Below are positions 44,704 through 50,921 of a stretch of DNA of 64,000 bases, piece after piece (the first letter of the stretch is position 1; the number at the start of each line of letters is the position of its first letter). This DNA is from Flavobacterium cupriresistens (lineage in GTDB: Bacteria > Bacteroidota > Bacteroidia > Flavobacteriales > Flavobacteriaceae), in contig NZ_CP087134.1 of assembly GCF_020911925.1 (NCBI RefSeq), forward strand, positions 2,046,001 to 2,110,000, in the 5' to 3' direction. The notes under the pieces were generated by a model. That model was not told the origin of the DNA. It did not search any database and worked only from the letters and a program-made list of their open reading frames with translations. Both the position numbers and the translations under genes were made by a program.

Positions 44704-45879
44704 CTAAAAAGGGGTGTTTATTTCAAACAAAATTATTTCTTTAGGACCTGCTATTGATAGAATCAACTGGTTGTAATTAACGATTTTAAAATAGTGGCTT
44801 TGTCCAATTATCCATCTGTAAGGGGCAACATCCTTTTGGTATTGCATTTCATTTATAACATGCAAGGACTCGGCTGTTGTTCCATTTTTACTGAATTCAT
44901 AATAGTTGGATAAATTATACGCTGAATAACTATTCTCTTTTTCAAAAACAACAGGAAGAATTTGCTTGTCGAAATTTTCCGGAAGCGCCCATTTTTTTGA
45001 TAGGGAGTTCGATAGTAAATAAGTGGTTTTGTTTTTAGTATAGGAAACAAAAGCTTCACCATTATTCAAAACTCCGGCCGATTGCAGTCCGATTTCTCCT
45101 TTTAATTCGGCACCATCATACCATCTCAAAGTAGTACCTTCCAAAGTAATATATTGGTTGCCCCAGTAGCCTGCTAAATTTTCAAAGTAGCCATATTTTA
45201 ATGCTGTTTTTTCTGATTTTGTTACACCGTTTTTGTCCAGCGAAAGAATAGCATCGCGGGATTTATTAAAATAAATAAGACTATCGTTGTATGAAATGGT
45301 GTTGATGCCACCAGTCCACTCAAAGCGTTTTATAGTTTTAAAATCAGCATCGATTAACCATGTATCGTTTAAACCAATAACCCAAATAGCTTTATTTTCA
45401 GCTGGAATAATTTTCATTCCACTTAGAGGATATTGAATTTTAGTTCCGTCTTTTCTTTCCAGAGTAATCGAGTCGAAAGTTAATTTTAAAAAATCTCCGG
45501 TGTCCGTAAGTAAGAGATCGATAACATCAGAATCAACAGCAACATATTTAAAATTGTTATTGAAAAGAGTGAAGAAAGTATTGTCTTTTTTGCCGTTTTC
45601 AGAAGCGTATCGCCCAATAAGATGCTCAGGAGCACCAAAGAGTTCGAGATATGTTTTTGGAAATGCAAGGGCAGGATTTGGGATGTCAATTCGGGAATAT
45701 TCAAAACCCTTTTGAGTACCCGAATTGTCTTTTGACAAAACCGGAATCGAATCGGTCTGTTGGCTGTAGACGATTTCAAGAGTAAGTTCATTTTTGGCTT
45801 GAATATTCATGTTAACGGGTTTTTTGCATTTAGTGAATGTTAAAAATAATAATAATAACAATGTCTTTTTCATGTTCAA
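44704..45879 (-). CDS. Lipoprotein paired with the upstream effector gene
   Basis: 391 residues with an N-terminal lipoprotein signal (MKKTLLLLLFLTF then TKC), two ATGs two codons apart. The rest is beta-rich with recurring W/Y-DG-type turns (WVIGLNDTWLIDADFKTIKR, ISYNDSLIYFNKSRDAILSL), suggesting a propeller-like fold. No family is recognised. It lies 5 bp after the 773-residue DUF4157 gene and 31 bp before the next effector, so it is part of the operon. I infer a periplasmic or surface immunity protein or cargo partner for the papain/NlpC-like effector; a general eCIS role is also possible. Confidence 0.62.
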   Translation of the reverse strand: MNMKKTLLLLLFLTFTKCKKPVNMNIQAKNELTLEIVYSQQTDSIPVLSKDNSGTQKGFEYSRIDIPNPALAFPKTYLELFGAPEHLIGRYASENGKKDNTFFTLFNNNFKYVAVDSDVIDLLLTDTGDFLKLTFDSITLERKDGTKIQYPLSGMKIIPAENKAIWVIGLNDTWLIDADFKTIKRFEWTGGINTISYNDSLIYFNKSRDAILSLDKNGVTKSEKTALKYGYFENLAGYWGNQYITLEGTTLRWYDGAELKGEIGLQSAGVLNNGEAFVSYTKNKTTYLLSNSLSKKWALPENFDKQILPVVFEKENSYSAYNLSNYYEFSKNGTTAESLHVINEMQYQKDVAPYRWIIGQSHYFKIVNYNQLILSIAGPKEIILFEINTPF

Positions 45880-45884
45880 TTATT

Positions 45885-48206
45885 TTACCATGGAGGGTTT
45901 GAAACTTGAACTACACCTGTCAGATCTGTAATGTTTATGCGTTGTATAAAATAGGTGTTTTTAGGTTGCGACCAAAGACTTATGGCATGGGTCGCATCGA
46001 TTGCCATTGCCACGTGTCCCGGATAAGGATCACCAATTTCGGTATAAAAAATCATTTGTCCTGCAGTTGGTGTTGCAGGCGGAGAGGTAGGCAAGGCGCT
46101 ATTCCAGCCCAATTGACTCCATATAAGTACATTTGGATCACGTCCAGTAGAGGCAGTATTGTAAAAAGCTTGAATCCAGGCCGCATCTACTTTATTGGCT
46201 AAAAACGCTGCATAAATAATACTTTCCCAACAATTCATTGTCGCTGTTGCAGGTAGTGGTGCGCTTCCGCCACTTGTTACAAAGTGAGCGAAAAAATCAT
46301 TATTATCAGGATTTTTCCAATACATTGAACCTAAAAGAAGATGGGAGAAAATACCCACCGAAAAAGGCGCCGTTAGTTTTGTATTTATTAAAGTCCGAAT
46401 AGAAGCGTCGGCCAATGCAGCCTGTCTATCACTGATAGAAACACTTATAATTTCAGTTCTGATGGTATCGTAATCTGTGGTATGATTAATAAGCCAAGTG
46501 AGTCTGGCGACAAAATCAAGACCTTCTGCAGTCAGCCAACTCATTTGGGTGGGGACGTCGAAATTCAAATCGGTTACCGCTTCAGTGATGGTGGCATTTG
46601 TACATATCGTGACAAAGAAGGCTTTCCAGGGATCTGTTTTTAAAGCATCTCTTTGAGCTTGCGAGGTATTGGGGTGTATGATCCATGGTTTTATAGTGGC
46701 ATAATCGAGCTCGAAGCGGGTTATCATCATTTCGGCGTTTAGCCAGGTTAATTTATTTACCAGATCATATTGCAGGTCGTTTAATGCTTCTACCATGGTG
46801 GTATTGGTACAGACACTAACAAAGAAGTTCATACCAACAGTGGTGTTTGTTTGTAAAGAATCTCTTTCTACCTGAGTGGCGCTAATGATCCATGGTTTTA
46901 TAGTGGCGTAATCAAGCTCCCAGCTGGTTACGGACATTTCGGCATTTAGCCAGGTTAATTTGGTTACCAGATCAAATTGCAAATCATTTAAAGCTTCGAC
47001 CATGGTGGTATTGGTACAGATATCAACAAAGAAATTCAAACCAACAGTAGCATTTGTTTTTAGTGAATCTCTTTCGGTCTGAGTGGTATTGGCATGTGTA
47101 ATCCAAGGTTTTATAATGGCATAATCAACTTCCCAGCTGGTGATGATCACTTCGGCTTTAAGCCAGGTTAATTTAGTGATCAGATCAAATTGCAAATCGT
47201 TTAAAGCCTCGATGATAGTGGCATCGGTGCAAACATCAACAAAAAAGGATTTCCAAGTATCGGTTTTTAAAGCATCTCTCTGCGGCTGATCTGCGGAAGT
47301 AATCATATCTTTAATCTCACTGTATGCCATAAAGAAAGTTCCAAAAGTGGCGGCTTCTTTTACCCATTCCAGTTTTTTATTCAGAGGCAATCCTAAATTG
47401 TTTACCGCTCTGATCATTTCTGCTACATCAAGCGCACTGGCCATTCTTCTTTTATAACTGCCGTCACTTAACACAATGGCTCTTTCTGAGGCGTTAAGTT
47501 GAGAACACATCAATATAACCTCATCTTCTGGCACATCAAAACTATCCAACATTTCATTCAGACTATCTAAATTTGGCGTGTCTTGTTTTTGGATATCGGG
47601 TTTAGCGCCTTGCTGTAAAGTATGGGTAAGCTCATGAGCAAGCAGGTGTTTGCCACTTTGTGATTCCGGATTGTATTTTCCCTGATTGAAATAAACGTCG
47701 TTTCCGCTGGCAAAGGCTTGTGCTCCCAATTCTTTATTCATTTGAATGGCGGTAGCATCGTTGTGGATCCTTACATCGCTAAAATCGGTTCCAAAACCTG
47801 ATTCCATTTCTTTTTTTGCTGCATTTCCTAATGGAGATCCACCACCTTTACTGCTTTGAAGTTTACTTTCTAAAGCGGAAGTGTTTGTAGGAGTCGTATC
47901 ACTCGTAGCGCTTCTCTGAATAGGTTCTTTCTCTTCCTTTTCTTCCTTTTTTTGTACTTCATTATCTTCTTTTGCCGCTTGTTTTTGAACTAAAGAAGTT
48001 TGGGTTGGAGTAAAGAATCCCTCGGAATTGCTCTTTTTGTTTGAAACTATTTTGTCTGCCGTAGCATCGGCTTCAACTTCGTATTTATCATTTGATTTCC
48101 CGATATTCAGTTTTGCCTGAACTCCAAAAAAAGACTCTTCCCCCTGTTCCTTTGACGGAACGGCGCGATTGGAAAGAGAATTATTTTTTTTAGAAAAAGA
48201 ACTCAT
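45885..48206 (-). CDS. DUF4157 eCIS effector candidate with papain/NlpC-like C-terminus
   Basis: 773 residues, colinear with 42249-44672 through the N-terminal motif (FFGVQAKLNIGKSNDKYEVE), the DUF4157 core (HELTH) and five 71-residue repeats (consensus WELDYATIKPWI...CTNTTMVEALNDLQ...KLTWLNAE). After the repeats it is unrelated. The C-terminal ~125 residues contain ATMNCWESIIYAAF (candidate nucleophile C659) and GQMIFYTEIGDPYPGHVAMA (candidate H731), the order and spacing of papain-like NlpC/P60 or CHAP enzymes. It would thus cleave peptide or amide bonds, perhaps in peptidoglycan. It is followed by a lipoprotein gene after 5 bp. Confidence 0.85.
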   Translation of the reverse strand: MSSFSKKNNSLSNRAVPSKEQGEESFFGVQAKLNIGKSNDKYEVEADATADKIVSNKKSNSEGFFTPTQTSLVQKQAAKEDNEVQKKEEKEEKEPIQRSATSDTTPTNTSALESKLQSSKGGGSPLGNAAKKEMESGFGTDFSDVRIHNDATAIQMNKELGAQAFASGNDVYFNQGKYNPESQSGKHLLAHELTHTLQQGAKPDIQKQDTPNLDSLNEMLDSFDVPEDEVILMCSQLNASERAIVLSDGSYKRRMASALDVAEMIRAVNNLGLPLNKKLEWVKEAATFGTFFMAYSEIKDMITSADQPQRDALKTDTWKSFFVDVCTDATIIEALNDLQFDLITKLTWLKAEVIITSWEVDYAIIKPWITHANTTQTERDSLKTNATVGLNFFVDICTNTTMVEALNDLQFDLVTKLTWLNAEMSVTSWELDYATIKPWIISATQVERDSLQTNTTVGMNFFVSVCTNTTMVEALNDLQYDLVNKLTWLNAEMMITRFELDYATIKPWIIHPNTSQAQRDALKTDPWKAFFVTICTNATITEAVTDLNFDVPTQMSWLTAEGLDFVARLTWLINHTTDYDTIRTEIISVSISDRQAALADASIRTLINTKLTAPFSVGIFSHLLLGSMYWKNPDNNDFFAHFVTSGGSAPLPATATMNCWESIIYAAFLANKVDAAWIQAFYNTASTGRDPNVLIWSQLGWNSALPTSPPATPTAGQMIFYTEIGDPYPGHVAMAIDATHAISLWSQPKNTYFIQRINITDLTGVVQVSNPPW

Positions 48207-48226
48207 GATAACTACGTTTTGGTACT

Positions 48227-49108
48227 TTATTTTTTCTTTTTGCCTGTTACTCCTTGCTGAATGGTGTGGGTCAGTTCATGAGCCAATAGTTTTTTACCTT
48301 CACCGGAGTTGGGGTTGTATTTCCCTTTATTAAAATAGATGTTCACACCATTGGTAAAAGCTTGCGCACCCATTTCCTGGCACATGGTAACCGCATTTTC
48401 GTCGGTATGGATTCGGATGGCACTAAAGTCAACTCCAAAAGCATTCTCCATTTCCAGTCTGATCTCCCGTCCCAGAGGATTTCCGCCTCCTTTTTTTAAA
48501 TTATTTTCAACGTGGGATTTGGGTTTCTTTTCCTCTTTTTCCTCCGCTTTCTTTTGTACCGGTTCTTCCTTTTCCTCTGCTTTTTTCTGTACAGGTTCTT
48601 CTTTCTCTTCTGTTTTCTTTTGAACAGGTTCTTCCTTTTCCTCTGCTTTTTTCTGCACAGGCTCTTCTTTTTCTTCTGCTTTCTTTTGTACCGGTTCTTC
48701 CTTTTCTTCTGCTTTTTTCTGCACGGGTTCTTCTTTCTCTTCCGCTTTCTTTTGTACCGGTTCCTCTTTTTCCTCTGCTTTTTTCTGCACAGGCTCTTCT
48801 TTTTCTTCTGCCTTCTTTTGAACCGGTTCTTCCTTTTCTTCTGCTTTTTTCTGTGCAGGTTCCTCTTTCATTTCCTTGCTTTGAACGGAAGAGATCGTTT
48901 CTGAAACAGATTTTTGCTGCACTTCTTCTTTCGATTGTAAAAGACCACTATCAGCCGAACTTTTATTCACCACCTTATCTGCTACATGATCCGCTTCTAC
49001 TTCAAATTGATCTCCCACACTTCCGGTTTTTAGCTTTTTTTGAATTTTAGAGCTAAAAAAAGTAGTGTTAGAGGGGTTGTCTTTTTTTCGTTTTTCAAAT
49101 GCTCTCAT
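48227..49108 (-). CDS. Short DUF4157 protein with an 11-residue repeat region
   Basis: 293 residues. The N-terminus has the shared D.FEVEADHVADKV pattern but lacks FFGVQAKLNIG. Residues 82-191 are ten exact-length 11-residue repeats (EEPVQKKAEEK). The DUF4157 core follows (GGGNPLGREIRLEMENAFG, FSAIRIHTDENAVTMCQE) with HELTH near residue 277-281, and the protein ends ten residues later in GVTGKKKK. There is no C-terminal effector domain. It may be a stand-alone core protein, a loading factor, or an effector that lost its tip. It is the first DUF4157 gene after the tape-measure gene. Confidence 0.85.
   Translation of the reverse strand: MRAFEKRKKDNPSNTTFFSSKIQKKLKTGSVGDQFEVEADHVADKVVNKSSADSGLLQSKEEVQQKSVSETISSVQSKEMKEEPAQKKAEEKEEPVQKKAEEKEEPVQKKAEEKEEPVQKKAEEKEEPVQKKAEEKEEPVQKKAEEKEEPVQKKAEEKEEPVQKKTEEKEEPVQKKAEEKEEPVQKKAEEKEEKKPKSHVENNLKKGGGNPLGREIRLEMENAFGVDFSAIRIHTDENAVTMCQEMGAQAFTNGVNIYFNKGKYNPNSGEGKKLLAHELTHTIQQGVTGKKKK
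48536..48865. repeat. Ten 33-bp tandem repeats inside the short DUF4157 gene
   Basis: The DNA encodes ten copies of EEPVQKKAEEK (the first with EEPAQ, one with KKTEEK). The units keep the 33-bp length but differ at synonymous sites, so the amino-acid pattern is under selection. An unchanged reading frame would be kept for any whole number of units, so repeat number could vary between strains. Confidence 0.92.
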
Positions 49109-49120
49109 AACTATAAATTT

Positions 49121-50713
49121 TTACCATTGGGTATAGATTAATTTTTCGATCCACGGAATTTTGACAATGCTAATATTCCACGGAATTTTTTCGAGTAAAA
49201 GATCCTGCGTCTTTCGTTCAATAGACAATTTTGGATTCGATTCACTCCAGTCCAATTTGCCTTCTCTTTGCAGAAATTCGCTTCTTAAAACAGCCGTAGA
49301 AGTATTCTTTAAAGCCGACCAATGATACACGGCAGAGTCTAACATTTCTTCTACTTGTTGTTTGTGTTTGTCGTTAATTTTAACCTCTCTTCGTATGGAC
49401 TGCTGCAATGGGATTCCGCATAAAAACTTCTCAAAAAGCAGGGCATGTTCGTAGTCATTTTCTCTTTTGGTAGCAGCATAATGCAAAAGATGCGCGGCCA
49501 ATTCTTTGTTTAAAAGCGTGTTGTTATCATCTATCAAATCACAGCTTTTCAGCATTTCTTTTAAAAAGGGATGCAAGAGGATTAAACCTGCATTTTTTAC
49601 ATAACAGGATTTGAAATCGCTATTGTCTTCCTGAAGTTCATCGTTCTCCTTTTCAATTAATAATTCCTCTTTTATCAAAGACGTTTCTGATACTGATTCT
49701 GATGCCAATTCGGAGGCATATTTTTCTTTAGTAGTATCCGAATTTGTATTAGGAAAAAGTTGTTCTTTTTCTTTTCCTTTAATCCTGCTTTTTTCGTCAT
49801 TGCCTTTCGAAGGAGAGGACTTTATAATTGGTTTGGTTTCTTTAGAAATCAAATAAGCAGTCTTTATTTGCAGGAGCTCATCGTCATTAATAGGAAGCGG
49901 AAAAAAGGTTTTTATACTTTGAATAAAAAGCTCAAGTGTTGTATTTTTTGATGAAAAAAGAGCTTGATTTTTGTAATAAAAAGGGATAAGGGAAGCTACT
50001 TTTTGATCGGTCCAAATCTCAAAAATCACTTGCCAAAACGAAGCTTTAAATTCGTGCGACTGACTAGAGAGTACTTCTAATAAACTGTTTTTTGAAAGCG
50101 TTTTTTGATTCACTTCGGAACTTAAAAAAACGGCACTCAAAAGCGCAATTTCAGAATTAGAGAATTGATTGATAATACGTTTTTGAACCCTTTTTTGATG
50201 TATTAATTTGTGAAAGGAAAGTTTAAAACGATCATTTTGAAGTGTATTGGAATTTACTATTTCAAAAAAAGTGATTTCTTCTTCGCTGGTAGCCCACCAG
50301 GGCATACTTCCATTTTCTATGAAATAAAGTAAGGTTTTGATTTGTTTATCGTCTGAAGAAATTATGCGCATTTCGGGTACTTCTTCGGCTTCATTTTTAG
50401 ACGTTTTTTGGACGTCCTGTAAAGCCTTTTGAATCTCTTTTTCGATTCGGTTTTTTATATCGTTTTTGGTCTCACTAGTAAAGAAGGAAACATCATTTTT
50501 TTCGGTATCGGACTGGATAGAAATTTCCAGTTTTTCTATTTGAATGATTTGATTATCAGGGTTTTTAATGTGACTAAGTTGTTTCTCTAAGATGGGAACC
50601 AACTCTTTTTCTATAAACACAGCAAGGTTATTTTTGATAGCATCAGCCATCACCATAGAATGGGTGTCTATCTCTAAAAAAACTTTTTGGATGCTATGTG
50701 AATTTTTAGTCAT
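49121..50713 (-). CDS. Contractile injection system tape-measure protein
   Basis: 530 residues. The N-terminus SIQKVFLEIDTHSMVMADAI and the C-terminal YVKNAGLILLHPFLKEMLKS plus the LLHYAATKRENDYEHALLFE segment are signatures of the CIS tape-measure family (Afp14-like). The middle is charged and helical with low complexity. This protein sets tube length and lies between the baseplate genes and the cargo genes. The 206-bp gap upstream (50714-50919) holds a hairpin but no gene I can support; the following cargo gene starts 12 bp after this one. Confidence 0.85.
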   Translation of the reverse strand: MTKNSHSIQKVFLEIDTHSMVMADAIKNNLAVFIEKELVPILEKQLSHIKNPDNQIIQIEKLEISIQSDTEKNDVSFFTSETKNDIKNRIEKEIQKALQDVQKTSKNEAEEVPEMRIISSDDKQIKTLLYFIENGSMPWWATSEEEITFFEIVNSNTLQNDRFKLSFHKLIHQKRVQKRIINQFSNSEIALLSAVFLSSEVNQKTLSKNSLLEVLSSQSHEFKASFWQVIFEIWTDQKVASLIPFYYKNQALFSSKNTTLELFIQSIKTFFPLPINDDELLQIKTAYLISKETKPIIKSSPSKGNDEKSRIKGKEKEQLFPNTNSDTTKEKYASELASESVSETSLIKEELLIEKENDELQEDNSDFKSCYVKNAGLILLHPFLKEMLKSCDLIDDNNTLLNKELAAHLLHYAATKRENDYEHALLFEKFLCGIPLQQSIRREVKINDKHKQQVEEMLDSAVYHWSALKNTSTAVLRSEFLQREGKLDWSESNPKLSIERKTQDLLLEKIPWNISIVKIPWIEKLIYTQW

Positions 50714-50871
50714 TTTTATTTGGTAATTTGATTTTTTTTTCTATCTTTGATACTCCCGATGTGGGAATACTGGGCATTTGTTCTGTTGTTTGCTTTGTTT
50801 GCGTCGTGTGGTGCACTCGTGTATCTTTTATCTCGTCTCTCTCATGTGTTTTCGATGGTTTGCCGCCCCTT

Positions 50872-50921
50872 ATAAGCTTCAGACTCGCTAGCTTTATTTG
50901 GTCTGAAGCTTATCTTTTTTT
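50872..50921 (+). terminator. Terminator-like hairpin in plus orientation within the minus-strand locus
   Basis: ATAAGCTTCAGAC pairs perfectly with GTCTGAAGCTTAT and is followed on the plus strand by CTTTTTTT. Both neighbouring genes are on the minus strand, where the T run precedes the hairpin rather than follows it. It abuts the stop codon of the 898-residue gene. It may act as an RNA-processing or stabilising element for the structural-gene transcript, or block antisense transcription. Confidence 0.6.

Noticed and set aside
48339..48904. Plus-strand frames opposite the 33-bp repeats (Phe/Leu-rich, membrane-like)
   Set aside because: The hydrophobic character is only the complement of the Glu/Lys-rich repeat; no start context or domain supports a gene.
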